This document shows positions 42,669-51,629 of a stretch of DNA of 59,422 bases, in pieces. Each line of letters opens with the position of its first letter. Position 1 is the stretch's first letter. The position numbers and the translations under genes are program-made. The notes beneath the pieces were generated by a model. It was not told the DNA's origin. It did no database searches and saw nothing but the letters and a program-made list of their open reading frames with translations. Source of the DNA: Bacteroidaceae bacterium (GTDB lineage Bacteria > Bacteroidota > Bacteroidia > Bacteroidales > Bacteroidaceae); NCBI GenBank assembly GCA_017556045.1, contig JAFZFF010000089.1, positions 1 through 59,422 on the forward strand. Direction: 5' to 3'.

Positions 42669-44408
42669 ATGAATAAGACATATAAATACTTAGCAATGGC
42701 AGCTCTCGCTCTTGGCGTAGTAGCTTGTCAGCAGGACGATGAGTTCGCATCTCTCCACTCTGATGTCGTACGTATCGCTTCAGCCAATATCGCTGCTGAG
42801 GTGGACACTCGTGTAAATACTCTTGAAAATGGTAATGCTTTCGAATTCAACGACCAGATACTTTTGGTAAACGAGAACCGTACCAACAAGAACAAAGGTT
42901 TTTATACCTATAAAGGTTCTGCATGGAGCACCTCTGATATGGTACTTTATGCTTCAGGAACAAACACATTCAAGGCATACTATCCTGCACAAGAGAGCTT
43001 CGTACTCCCTGTTGACCAAAGCACTACAGAAGGCATCAAGTCAGCAGACCGTATGATAGCTTCTGCAACTGCCACAAAGGGAAATGCAGTAAGTCTTAGC
43101 TTCGCACGTCAGATGGCAAAAGTTACGGTAAATGTGACGATGAACACAGAGTACTCATCTACTACTAAAATCTCGTCATTGACTATCAATAGCTATGATG
43201 GAAAACAAGTTACTCCATACGGTAGTGACAAATCCTATACCGCTATCCTTACTCCTGGAACATACACCTCTGGCGCGACATTCATCGAAGTCACTGTAGG
43301 CGACAAGACAATGACCGTTCCCGTAAACAGCACCCTGACAGGAGGACTCCAAGCTGGTAAGCACTACACATTCTCACTCACCGTGGGCAAGGAGGCTGTC
43401 ATAAGCAATGATGTCACTGTTAAGTCATGGACAACAACCGCTATTACTGATGGAGAAGCAGAGGAGATAGTAATCCCGTATTTGACATTTGCTGCTATAA
43501 ATGAACAATATGTAACCGTCAATATCAATGGCACATACGATTTAGGAGATAACTTTGAGTATTCCCTAAACAATGGAGCATGGACAACACTTACAGCTAA
43601 TACAGCCATAAAATTTGGTGGTACCAACGGTAACTTGCGTTTGCGCGGTAAGAGTAATAACGGTACCGCAACAGATGGCAAAAATTATGCCTATTTCGAC
43701 TTTACTTATGATAATCACACCGTGAGATGTACCGGAGATATTCGCACATTGGTAGATTATAGTAATTATAACACTGTAAATACTGAAAATGCAAGATTTT
43801 GTTCATTATTCGAGAACTGTGATTGTCTGAAATCAACTCCAGATTTGCCTGCTACTAAATTGGCATCATACTGCTATTTTAATATGTTTCATAACTGTAG
43901 CAAACTAACCACAACTCCTGCTCTACCAGCTATGACTATGAAAGAATCATGCTATAATAGTATGTTTTGGGCTTGTGATGCTTTAACAACAGCCTTAGAA
44001 TTACCAGCTACCACCTTGGCTAAGTCTTGTTATGCAAACATGTTTGGTAATTGCAATGCATTGACTAATGTACAGAACATATTACCAGCAACCACTCTGC
44101 AAGAAGCATGCTATAAAAGAATGTATTATGGTTGTAGAATGACATCTGCACCAACTTTGCCAGCCTCTACTCTTGTAAAAGATTGCTACAGGGATATGTT
44201 TGCTTATTGTGAAAAGCTTAATAATGTCGTTATGTTGGCTACTACAATTCCGAGTAATGAAGATTGCCTTACTTCTTGGTTAGTTTCCTCAACAGATGAC
44301 GACGGAGATATAAAAAGAAAGCCAGGAACAATCACACTAAAAACTGGAGTAACGTTGCCTACGGGTGAATCTGGTATACCTGAAGGTTGGACAGTTATTC
44401 GTCAGTAA
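42669..44408 (+). CDS. Fimbrillin-like lipoprotein with Cys-rich BspA-like repeats
   Basis: This 579-residue lipoprotein (ALGVVACQQDDEF, lipobox cysteine 20) starts with a fimbrillin-like half (residues to about 270; SLSFARQMAKVTVNVTM is the conserved strand, GKHYTFSLTVGKE the domain end). A linker follows, then about six 23-26-residue repeats of the form CYxxMFxxCxxLxxxPxLPAxTL (about 385-530), for example SCYNSMFWACDALTTALELP. I chose the second ATG (42669) because the first four residues of the longer frame precede a normal signal. Fusion of a pilin-like base to an LRR tip suggests a surface adhesin. A strong terminator follows. Confidence 0.85.
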   Translation: MNKTYKYLAMAALALGVVACQQDDEFASLHSDVVRIASANIAAEVDTRVNTLENGNAFEFNDQILLVNENRTNKNKGFYTYKGSAWSTSDMVLYASGTNTFKAYYPAQESFVLPVDQSTTEGIKSADRMIASATATKGNAVSLSFARQMAKVTVNVTMNTEYSSTTKISSLTINSYDGKQVTPYGSDKSYTAILTPGTYTSGATFIEVTVGDKTMTVPVNSTLTGGLQAGKHYTFSLTVGKEAVISNDVTVKSWTTTAITDGEAEEIVIPYLTFAAINEQYVTVNINGTYDLGDNFEYSLNNGAWTTLTANTAIKFGGTNGNLRLRGKSNNGTATDGKNYAYFDFTYDNHTVRCTGDIRTLVDYSNYNTVNTENARFCSLFENCDCLKSTPDLPATKLASYCYFNMFHNCSKLTTTPALPAMTMKESCYNSMFWACDALTTALELPATTLAKSCYANMFGNCNALTNVQNILPATTLQEACYKRMYYGCRMTSAPTLPASTLVKDCYRDMFAYCEKLNNVVMLATTIPSNEDCLTSWLVSSTDDDGDIKRKPGTITLKTGVTLPTGESGIPEGWTVIRQ

Positions 44409-44535
44409 TATTCCTTAGTTAATAAAACCACAGCAATGTAAAGGACAATGTGTCAAACAAACATATACAGCAATATAGATTTTGGCACCACTCCCGACAC
44501 ATCATATTAGTTATCTGCTGATAATTAAGTAAAAC

Positions 44536-44580
44536 AAGAAATGCGATTTGCAATTAATCAATATGCAAGTCGCATTTCTT
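44536..44580 (+). terminator. Terminator after the fimbrillin genes
   Basis: Arms of 17 bp (44536-44552 and 44564-44580) pair with one mismatch around an 11-nt loop, ending in TTTCTTATA. This is the strongest hairpin in the 44409-44758 gap and can work in both directions. Confidence 0.75.
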
Positions 44581-44685
44581 ATATAGTAATAACAGGTAGA
44601 GTCTACTGAGTGTACACTCTTAGTTCTACTATCATCTCTCAGCGTTGATCCCCACAATAGGGGTCACTAAACTCATAAAAAAGAA

Positions 44686-44709
44686 GCGAGCAGTCATCAG
44701 ACTACCCGC
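44686..44709 (-). terminator. Terminator of the EF-hand membrane protein gene
   Basis: On the minus strand GCGGGTAGTC pairs with GACTGCTCGC (two G-U) around a 4-nt loop and is followed by TTCTTTTTT. It lies 49 bp after the stop codon. Confidence 0.85.
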
Positions 44710-44758
44710 TTTTTTACTAGCAATACAGTTCGCTTATACGAGACTATACTGATCGTGA

Positions 44759-46984
44759 TTATTCCTCTACGGTCTCATTGCTTGTCTCTACTTCTATGGA
44801 TTCTGTAGTCTCCACCACCTCTACAGCTGCCTTATTGAAGCAAGAGAGAGGTGAGGGATACTTGGCCCATGCGAGCAGGTTGGTGAGCCAGAGCGCACCG
44901 ATTACCACTGCCAGCATCACCAGAGAGATGAGGCACTTCTTCCATGTGGGAATGCCCTTCTTAGCATAGGGGTCCTTGAGCTTAAGCTTTGGATACTTGG
45001 CAATGTCGGTGAGTGTCTCGCCGAAGGGGATGCTGATCTTTGATGCCGCATTGATAGCCCATCCGTTGGCGTTGAGCAACGGAGCTATATTGCGGCGGCG
45101 CAGCTTCATCCATGCCAATATCATCGCAGGACCAGAGATTACGAGCATGATGCCTACGAATGCTGCGATCAGCTGCCACCAACTGAGCTCGAAGATACCC
45201 TTGAAGATAGAGGTCAGCATTGTGCCTATCATGCCGACGGCCATACCTATGGCAGCAAAGATACCGGCAAACTTAGCGATATCGAAGGGGGGAGTCGCTG
45301 TCTTGCCATCTGTGGCGGCGCCAGCGGCGGGTGCAGCGGTAGGTGCTGCATTGATCTTTGCCGTCACATCCTTCATCATAGCAGCATCCTTGTCGGCAGC
45401 GCTCTTATTGATGAGATTCTCGATGGCGGTAGCCATGCGGCGGTAGGGAGACCAGAAGGCCTGTCCTATGCTGATGGGGTTGTCGATAATCTTGGTGATG
45501 ACAGCATCCCATATGCAACCTTCGTTGTCGTAGTAAATAGCATTCTTACCCACGAAGAGGTCACCGATGTCGCCCACGGTCACCGTAGCTACGATGGTCT
45601 GCTTTGTACTCTTGATGGGTGAGGTGCAGTCACAGTACACGAGATACATGCCACTGGCGGCTGCCATTGTGTTGTGCTTGCCCATGTCGGCCACCTTCAT
45701 ACAGAGGCGACACTCGCGCTGGTCGATGATAAGTCGGCCACTCTGGAAGATAGCTGCCACCTTCTTATCCTTGTCGTAGAAGTCGTGGAAGGTGATGAAG
45801 TTGCGGAGCAGACGATAGAAGTCGCGATAGATATGCAAAAATCTGTTTACCATCTCGATGCTCTCGGCCTCCTCCTTGAGTGTGGCGTCTTTGGCAATGA
45901 GGTCGAGCAACGCCTGTTTCTTGTCGTCAGCGATAAGCTTCTGTATCGCCTCTGTGCCGAGCACCTCTACCTCGCCACCCTTCTTGGCAGCCTTCCAACC
46001 GTTATATGCAGCGAAGGTAGCTCCAATAGCCGCCCATGAAGCCTCGGTGAAGGCCTTCTCGGTGGGTTTGACGATAGCTACGAGTGTCTCAAACTGAGCT
46101 GCCCATGCGGGGTTGATGGGGGCGTCGATGTCGAGCTCTACCTTGTCGGTGATGCGTGCCAGTGGATATGAAGCTATCTCATCGGTTTTGCCGGTGAGGT
46201 TATCGGCGCTGATGCTCTCGATGAGCGCGGTTTGTACGTCGAGCTTTGCAGTGCTCTCGGGAGAGAATGAGGCCAGTTTGGCGCGTACGAAGTAGTCCTT
46301 TACTTTAGCGTCGAGAGCATTATAAATCTCTATTGCCTTGTCTGTGTCAGCGCCATAAGGAGCCTCTATAGCAGCAGCCTGCCATGCGGTATAGTCGTTG
46401 AGCGCCTGGTAAAACTTTTCAATGCTTTCTGCATTGACACCGTTCTCTCCGCTACGGTCAGCCACGCTGCCCATTGTCTTGATGATAGCTGCTATAGCAG
46501 CCTTCTCCTCATCGTTAGATGCGCTCAGTTCTGAGATGATGCCATCGCCATTGAATCCAGTCTTGGCGAATATTGCCGCGATGTCAGCCGAATCAGCCAA
46601 GGTGATGACGTTGCCCTCCTTACCCAGGTTAGAGAGTATCTGTCGGCTCGAATTATAAAGCTTCTTGCCAGCTGCGTCCTCCTTATTCAGCAGCTCGATG
46701 TCGATATTGTCGTCACCCTTGAGCAGCAGATCGGCATTCTTGATGGCACCCGTCATCCACTGAGCAGTAGCCACGATATCATTTACTCTGATACGTCCGT
46801 CGTGGTCGGTGTCGATGTATTGCAAACTCTTTTCGTCTATCTCAAGTCCTGTTGATGGGCATGAGAGTACAGTCCACATCTTGGGGTCCAACTCGCCGAG
46901 GTGCGCGATATCGGCTCCCGTAGTAATCTTTACGCGGGTAGAACCTCCGATGTTCTCGTAGTTCCATGAGTGTTTCTTTGCCAT
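44759..46984 (-). CDS. Large EF-hand membrane protein of unknown function
   Basis: This 741-residue protein starts MAKKHSWNYENIGGSTRVKI. An EF-hand loop, DTDHDGRIRVND (58-69), is well formed; a second calcium-loop-like stretch, FNGDGIIS, lies at about 146-153. A long Ala-rich helical middle follows, then a patch with CRLCMKVADMGKHNTMAA and YCDCTSP. The C-terminal third has membrane segments (FAGIFAAIGMAVGMIGTML; LIAAFVGIMLVISGPAMILA; CLISLVMLAVVIGALWL) and ends in an acidic tail. There is no signal peptide. I know of no characterised family. It is monocistronic, with a consensus promoter and intrinsic terminator, which argues for a regulated, real gene. Confidence 0.8.
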   Translation of the reverse strand: MAKKHSWNYENIGGSTRVKITTGADIAHLGELDPKMWTVLSCPSTGLEIDEKSLQYIDTDHDGRIRVNDIVATAQWMTGAIKNADLLLKGDDNIDIELLNKEDAAGKKLYNSSRQILSNLGKEGNVITLADSADIAAIFAKTGFNGDGIISELSASNDEEKAAIAAIIKTMGSVADRSGENGVNAESIEKFYQALNDYTAWQAAAIEAPYGADTDKAIEIYNALDAKVKDYFVRAKLASFSPESTAKLDVQTALIESISADNLTGKTDEIASYPLARITDKVELDIDAPINPAWAAQFETLVAIVKPTEKAFTEASWAAIGATFAAYNGWKAAKKGGEVEVLGTEAIQKLIADDKKQALLDLIAKDATLKEEAESIEMVNRFLHIYRDFYRLLRNFITFHDFYDKDKKVAAIFQSGRLIIDQRECRLCMKVADMGKHNTMAAASGMYLVYCDCTSPIKSTKQTIVATVTVGDIGDLFVGKNAIYYDNEGCIWDAVITKIIDNPISIGQAFWSPYRRMATAIENLINKSAADKDAAMMKDVTAKINAAPTAAPAAGAATDGKTATPPFDIAKFAGIFAAIGMAVGMIGTMLTSIFKGIFELSWWQLIAAFVGIMLVISGPAMILAWMKLRRRNIAPLLNANGWAINAASKISIPFGETLTDIAKYPKLKLKDPYAKKGIPTWKKCLISLVMLAVVIGALWLTNLLAWAKYPSPLSCFNKAAVEVVETTESIEVETSNETVEE

Positions 46985-47035
46985 TTCTTCTTATGTTATA
47001 TGTTTGTGATTGTCGTGCGTTGATCTAAAATCATG

Positions 47036-47066
47036 CAAATATACTTCTTTTTTTTACCCACGCAAA
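47036..47066 (-). promoter_or_regulatory. Promoter of the EF-hand membrane protein gene
   Basis: TTTG (47066-47063), a 19-bp spacer and TATATTTG (47043-47036) on the minus strand match the consensus closely. Confidence 0.75.
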
Positions 47067-47155
47067 GCGATAGCCTAATAAAATCACAGCACCCAATCTA
47101 CCAACATTGGCGCAGCTCATGTAAGACCTGAACGGCCTATTGAGAGACATGCTGC

Positions 47156-47370
47156 TCCAGTGTAGACGCTGGCGCCGATAGGATGAGAAGCTATAAGGGA
47201 GATAGAGTGCATGAGCAGAAATCTATCGCAGACTTCCTAATTGCCGAAACCACTATATTATCCACTGATTGTCATAGGAATTACACATACAACTTTTGCC
47301 GAATCATTGCCGAAGTTTTGCGCGAAAGTTGCGGTGTATCATACTGATTCAGCACCAGTGTCTGCAAGCA
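47156..47370 (+). repeat. Dispersed repeat, copy B
   Basis: This segment aligns by eye with 41221-41435 in the same orientation, sharing the diverged ORF tail and CTAATTGCCGAA, ACAACTTTTGCCGAA, GAAGTTTTGCGC and AAAGTTGCGGTGT in order. The frame is no longer open, so this copy is more decayed. It occupies most of the gene-free stretch 46985-47551. Confidence 0.6.
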
Positions 47371-47418
47371 ATTTTAATAAATCCTACGATAATCCGCACA
47401 CGTATCGACAAAATATAC

Positions 47419-47426
47419 TATCTTTG
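47419..47426 (+). promoter_or_regulatory. -7 box upstream of the YciO/Sua5-like gene
   Basis: TATCTTTG matches TAnnTTTG; the transcript would begin near 47433 and include the heptamer array before the start codon. No clear -33 element is present. Confidence 0.5.
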
Positions 47427-47489
47427 CGATAAATAAGGATTGAGAATTGAAAGTGATTACAATCCTATTTAATTTATAAATTACAATCT

Positions 47490-47538
47490 ACTCTAAACAC
47501 TAAACTCTCAACCCTCAACTCTCAACACTCAACCCTAA
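47490..47538. repeat. Heptamer array ACNCTMA
   Basis: Seven perfect units of pattern ACNCTMA (ACTCTAA, ACACTAA, ACTCTCA, ACCCTCA, ACTCTCA, ACACTCA, ACCCTAA) end 13 bp before the start codon of the YciO/Sua5-like gene, in its 5' untranslated region. Confidence 0.85.
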
Positions 47539-47551
47539 TACCCCTACTACC

Positions 47552-48163
47552 ATGTTACTAAAACTCTACGAAAAGAACAACGCGCGCCGCGACATCGACC
47601 GCATTGTGGAGATACTCAACGATGGAGGTGTCATCATCTACCCTACCGACACGACCTATGCATTTGGCTGCCATGCGCTGAAGGAGAGAGCCATCGAACG
47701 CGTATGTGAGATCAAGGGACTGGACACGAAGCATCACCTGCTCTCGGTAGTAGCACACGACATCAGTAGTATGAGCGAATATGTGCGTATCGATAACGAC
47801 ACCTTCCGCCTCATGCGCGACAACTTGCCAGGCCCCTTTACTTTTATCCTCCCTGCAGGAAACCGTCTGCCCAAGATATTCAAAAATCGTAAGGAGGTGG
47901 GTATACGCATCCCTGACAATAGCATCGTACAGGAGATATGCGAGGCCTTGGGTGCTCCCCTACTCTCTACCAGCCTCAAGGTGAGCGAACGCGAAGATGT
48001 GGAATATATGACTCTACCCGAACTGATCGATGAGAAGTATGGCGACCGCGTAGACCTAATCATCGATGGTGGTGTGGGTGACACGGAGCAGAGCACCATC
48101 ATCAACTGTGTAGATGGCGAACTGGAGATAGTACGACAGGGTAAAGGGTGGATAGAGGTATAA
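47552..48163 (+). CDS. YciO/Sua5/YrdC-family protein
   Basis: This 203-residue protein has the YrdC fold: VIIYPTDTTYAFGCHAL (27-43), LPGPFTFILPAG, VGIRIPDNSIVQ and LLSTSLKVS. True TsaC/Sua5 enzymes make threonylcarbamoyl-AMP for tRNA t6A modification and have a KxR...K binding set. Here the region after IKG reads LDTKHHLLSVV, closer to the YciO branch, whose function is poorly known. I therefore give no gene symbol. A heptamer array fills the leader. A bidirectional terminator follows, shared with convergent rpsP. Confidence 0.88.
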   Translation: MLLKLYEKNNARRDIDRIVEILNDGGVIIYPTDTTYAFGCHALKERAIERVCEIKGLDTKHHLLSVVAHDISSMSEYVRIDNDTFRLMRDNLPGPFTFILPAGNRLPKIFKNRKEVGIRIPDNSIVQEICEALGAPLLSTSLKVSEREDVEYMTLPELIDEKYGDRVDLIIDGGVGDTEQSTIINCVDGELEIVRQGKGWIEV

Positions 48164-48199
48164 AGGGTATAACCCTTGTCAAGAAGTATTTAAAAAGTT

Positions 48200-48225
48200 A
48201 AAAGGCCCCTAATAAGGAGCCTTTT
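48200..48225. terminator. Bidirectional terminator between YciO-like gene and rpsP
   Basis: AAAAGGCCCC pairs with GGAGCCTTTT (10 bp, one mismatch on plus, G-U on minus) around a 6-nt loop, with T-rich sequence on both sides. It lies between the two convergent stop codons. Confidence 0.8.
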
Positions 48226-48253
48226 ATTTATTGAATGCAGAGAGTGTTTTTGA

Positions 48254-48781
48254 TTAAGCCTCCTCAGCGGGAGCCTCTTCAGTTGTAGCTTCAGCAGCAG
48301 CTTCAGCCTCAGCCATCTTAGCAGCAGCCTTCTTCTCAGCTACCTTCTGTGCGATAGCCTCGTTGACCTTCTTCTCGGCCTCGAGTGCAGCCTTAGCAGC
48401 ATCGCGCTTAGCCTGCTCGTTCTTGCTTACGATAGCAGCGAGGTTAGCCTGCTTGTTGCTCTTCCAAGCCTCAAAGCGAGCCTGTGCAGTAGCTTCGTCA
48501 AACGCGCCCTTCTTTACACCACCCTGGAGGTGCTTCATCATGTAAACACCTTCGCGAGAAAGGATGTTACGAGCGGTATCAGTAGGCTGTGCACCTACGC
48601 CAACCCAGTACATAGCTCTCTCGAAATTCAAATCTACTGTGGCAGGATCGGTGTTGGGATTGTAAGTACCGATCTTTTCAATAAATTTTCCATCACGTGG
48701 AGCTCTTGCATCAGCAATTACGATTGAGTAGAAAGCGTAGTCTTTGTGACCTCTTCTCTGTAATCTGATTTTTGTTGCCAT
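48254..48781 (-). CDS. rpsP: 30S ribosomal protein S16 with C-terminal extension
   Basis: S16 is a small-subunit assembly protein. The N-terminal 80 residues are typical ([40 protein letters not shown]). The total of 175 residues is about twice the E. coli length because of an Ala/Glu/Lys-rich helical extension (about 95-175, ending EAPAEEA), which is usual in Bacteroidota. It stands alone here, without rimM or trmD. It has a consensus promoter at 48843-48873 and shares a terminator with the convergent gene. Confidence 0.97.
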   Translation of the reverse strand: MATKIRLQRRGHKDYAFYSIVIADARAPRDGKFIEKIGTYNPNTDPATVDLNFERAMYWVGVGAQPTDTARNILSREGVYMMKHLQGGVKKGAFDEATAQARFEAWKSNKQANLAAIVSKNEQAKRDAAKAALEAEKKVNEAIAQKVAEKKAAAKMAEAEAAAEATTEEAPAEEA

Positions 48782-48842
48782 TTGTTGTTGTTTTTTAATT
48801 AGTTAATGATTTGAATGTGCTAACATCTCGTATTAGCGGGCG

Positions 48843-48873
48843 CAAAGGTACTACTTTTTTGTGGAACAGCCAA
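48843..48873 (-). promoter_or_regulatory. Promoter of rpsP
   Basis: TTG (48873-48871), a 20-bp spacer and TACCTTTG (48850-48843) on the minus strand match the consensus; expected start near 48836. Confidence 0.8.
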
Positions 48874-48899
48874 CTATTTCTTATATATTTTTGAAATTC

Positions 48900-49766
48900 T
48901 TAGAGTTCGCGCAACCATTTTTCGAGTTCTTCCTTCCACAAATGCTTGTAGGGGAAGCTGTCTCTATAGCCCCAGCCGTGGCCTCCGACGGGGTAGCAGT
49001 GGAATGACACGGGTACGCGATTTTTTACCAATGCCTGATAGTAGCGGATAGAGTTTTCTACGACTACGCCGCCATCATCGCTGCTGTGGAGGATAAATGC
49101 GGGAGGGGTCTGCGCATTTACGTGAAGCTCATTGCTGTATTTGTTTACCAACTCCTCTGAGGGGTTCTTGCCGATGAGGTTTTCGCGTGAGCCACGGTGT
49201 GTGATGTCAGACTGCATGCTGATCACGGGATAGAAGAGCACCTGGAAGTCGGGGCGTGAGTCTTCGGTATAGTGTGTAGCTGCTGTGCTGGCAAGGTGTC
49301 CGCCTGCCGATGCACCCATGATACCGATCTTGCTGATCTTCCACTCCTCGCTATGCTGACGCAAGATGCGCATAGCCTGCAATGCATCACTCAGAGGTAC
49401 CTCGTCGTTACCATTGGGCATACGATACTTGAGCACTGCCAAGGTGTAGCCCTGTGCATTGAGCCATGCTGCCATGTCATTTCCCTCGTGGTTCATAGCT
49501 ACGATCGAGTAGCCACCACCGGGGCAGCAGAGTATAGCCTTACCATTGGGTTTGTTGGCCACGTGTACGGTGAGTGTGGGGGTCACAATCTTTGAGGGAA
49601 AGTCGGTCTTCTTCTCATCCTCATTGGCTTCGAGGCCATTGGTGTTAGGCGCTCCATCGGGCCATATACTTAACTCTACTTTACGCTGGGCCATCAGGGT
49701 ATTGGTGGCACACAAAAATGTCAAAGCGAACATCACTCTTCTCCAAATTCCACGATTTGTCTTCAT
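48900..49766 (-). CDS. Secreted alpha/beta-hydrolase (esterase-like)
   Basis: This 288-residue protein has a signal peptide (ending near TLMAQ, residue 26) and an alpha/beta-hydrolase domain. ILCCPGGGYSIVAMNHEG supplies the oxyanion loop, GIMGASAGGHLAS the nucleophile elbow (GxSxG), HSSDDGGVVVENS the acid and VGGHGWGYR the histidine. This BD-FAE-like type often acts as a carbohydrate or feruloyl esterase in gut Bacteroidota, but no polysaccharide locus adjoins it. Its end lies between rpsP and a 5'-nucleotidase gene on the same strand, 24 bp downstream of the latter. Confidence 0.9.
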   Translation of the reverse strand: MKTNRGIWRRVMFALTFLCATNTLMAQRKVELSIWPDGAPNTNGLEANEDEKKTDFPSKIVTPTLTVHVANKPNGKAILCCPGGGYSIVAMNHEGNDMAAWLNAQGYTLAVLKYRMPNGNDEVPLSDALQAMRILRQHSEEWKISKIGIMGASAGGHLASTAATHYTEDSRPDFQVLFYPVISMQSDITHRGSRENLIGKNPSEELVNKYSNELHVNAQTPPAFILHSSDDGGVVVENSIRYYQALVKNRVPVSFHCYPVGGHGWGYRDSFPYKHLWKEELEKWLREL

Positions 49767-49790
49767 ATTCCTTATTATTTATTAAATGAT

Positions 49791-51518
49791 TTATTTTGTT
49801 CTATCTCCAAAGAGCAACTTATAATCTCGCTCTGCTGCCGACGCCGCCCAACGCTCGGGCACGAAGCGCCAGTGATTCAGAGCTTTCGGCTCTACGATCT
49901 CACGCATCTCGATGTAGTTGAGCATATAGAAGCGAAGGTCTATATCGGTAGAGGTCAACAGTCGGCTCTCGAGATTCTCCTTGGGTATGCCAGCACCTTG
50001 AGTGATCAGGCCACCACCTCCATTGCCTCGATACGAGTTGAGCGCCACACGATAAGAGCGATTGAGGTCGAAGGCTCTACCATCGGCCATGCCTTTGATG
50101 CTTACCCTGTGCCCCGCAGGCTTGGTGACATCCACTTCGTAGAGGATACCGGCTGCCGAGTCAAAGTCGTAATAGGCATTTCTCAGACGAGGATCATCGC
50201 CCTCAGCAAAGAGCAGCAGATGATCGTTGGCAGACTTCATGGTGCTCACCCACTGATCGTATGACATCTCCAGATAGTCCTTGATCTCTTGGCCCGTGAG
50301 CATCATCACATACAGCATATTCTCATAGCGATAGAGCGAGAACATATCTCGTACGTACACATCTCCTGCGGGCATCGAGAGGTCATACTCTAAAGGCGCA
50401 GCAAATGACACCTCTGCACTGGTGATATCGAGTTGCATACGATGGAGAAAGTCCACGAAGGCCGAGGGGCCAAAGTAAGCCTCGCGAGAGTCGATGCCTT
50501 GCGCCAACGTGCCAACCTTCTTATTTACATACTCCTTCACCTTATTGGCATGGGGAGCAAAATGCGCCATATAAGCCTCATCAGGCTCATACCCACTCAT
50601 ATCCACGAGCTCTGCTGCAAGAGTTATCTGCGGCTCGTCACCCTTGATGTACTGAATATCCAGCGTCGCCACTTTATTGGCTTTGCTCGAGGGATTGATA
50701 AGCAGCACGGTGTCACCCTCTACGTTGACCACCTTGTCACACGCAGCCTGATGCTCATGTCCGTAGAAGATAGCATCAAATCCGGGCACCTTCTCTGCCA
50801 CAGCACGGGTAGCATTCTCGGCATACTCTGCGGTGACAATACCTCCATCGAGACCCGAGTGAAACAGGCCGATGACGAGGTCGGGCATCTCCTTCTTCTG
50901 CAGATACTCCATCCAGTAGCGAGCACTCGACTCCATATCTCTGAACTCCAGTCCCTGCCACAATGTACGAGGTAGCCATTCAGGCACTACAGGAGTGGTG
51001 AGACCCATCACAGCTATTCTCACGCCACCGCGCTCTATCATCGTATAGGGCGGAAGGAAAGCTATCTCCGACTCTTCCATATAGATATTACCGCCCAGCA
51101 CCGTGCACTCGGTATTGCGTACATATCTCTGATACGTAGGGCCACCCGTCTCAATGTCATGGTTGCCCAATACTGCCGCCTCACAGCCCAAATAGTTGAG
51201 CGCCTCGGCTGCCACGTGCGGAGGATGTATAGCTACCGTATTATAATAGTATGCCGCAGGGTCGCCATGCAATATATCACCATTGTCCACGTAGATCACA
51301 TTATCTCCATAGGCCGATGGTGAACGCAGTTCCTTGAGATAGCTACTCACACGAGCCAAACTACCCGAAGTAGGCTTGTCAGCCCGATAGTCATAAGGGA
51401 AGTAGGCTGCATGTACATCACTCGTACACACCATCTTGATGTGTACAGGACGTTGGTCACCACACGCGACCAACACCAACAGCACGAGCATCGAAAATAT
51501 AGTTCTGAAATATCTCAT
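49791..51518 (-). CDS. 5'-nucleotidase/UDP-sugar hydrolase-family lipoprotein
   Basis: This 575-residue protein has a metallophosphatase domain: TSDVHAAYFPYD, VDNGDILHGDPAA, LGNHDIETGG, GLFHSGLDGG and FYGHEHQ provide the two-metal site. A 5'-nucleotidase C-terminal domain follows (SFAAPLEYDLSMPAGDVYVR; RVALNSYRGNGGGGLITQG). The frame is open to 51581, but a promoter-like sequence lies there and MRYFRTIFSMLVLLVLVACG (from 51518) is a good lipoprotein signal, so I chose it. It should hydrolyse nucleotides or nucleotide sugars in the periplasm or at the surface. The esterase gene follows by 24 bp. Confidence 0.92.
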   Translation of the reverse strand: MRYFRTIFSMLVLLVLVACGDQRPVHIKMVCTSDVHAAYFPYDYRADKPTSGSLARVSSYLKELRSPSAYGDNVIYVDNGDILHGDPAAYYYNTVAIHPPHVAAEALNYLGCEAAVLGNHDIETGGPTYQRYVRNTECTVLGGNIYMEESEIAFLPPYTMIERGGVRIAVMGLTTPVVPEWLPRTLWQGLEFRDMESSARYWMEYLQKKEMPDLVIGLFHSGLDGGIVTAEYAENATRAVAEKVPGFDAIFYGHEHQAACDKVVNVEGDTVLLINPSSKANKVATLDIQYIKGDEPQITLAAELVDMSGYEPDEAYMAHFAPHANKVKEYVNKKVGTLAQGIDSREAYFGPSAFVDFLHRMQLDITSAEVSFAAPLEYDLSMPAGDVYVRDMFSLYRYENMLYVMMLTGQEIKDYLEMSYDQWVSTMKSANDHLLLFAEGDDPRLRNAYYDFDSAAGILYEVDVTKPAGHRVSIKGMADGRAFDLNRSYRVALNSYRGNGGGGLITQGAGIPKENLESRLLTSTDIDLRFYMLNYIEMREIVEPKALNHWRFVPERWAASAAERDYKLLFGDRTK

Positions 51519-51550
51519 CCGTTTCGTACGATTTTTGTCCGTTAAAGATG

Positions 51551-51581
51551 CAAAGTAAATAAAATATTTATCGTCGTGCAA
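51551..51581 (-). promoter_or_regulatory. Promoter-like sequence before the 5'-nucleotidase gene
   Basis: TTG (51581-51579), 21 bp and TACTTTG (51557-51551) on the minus strand resemble the consensus with a -7 box one base short, as before blaI. It supports the start at 51518, since an ATG at 51581 would be upstream of transcription. Confidence 0.4.
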
Positions 51582-51629
51582 CTTTTATCTCGCTAAAAAG
51601 TTATTTATAACACCCACATCACCCACCCT

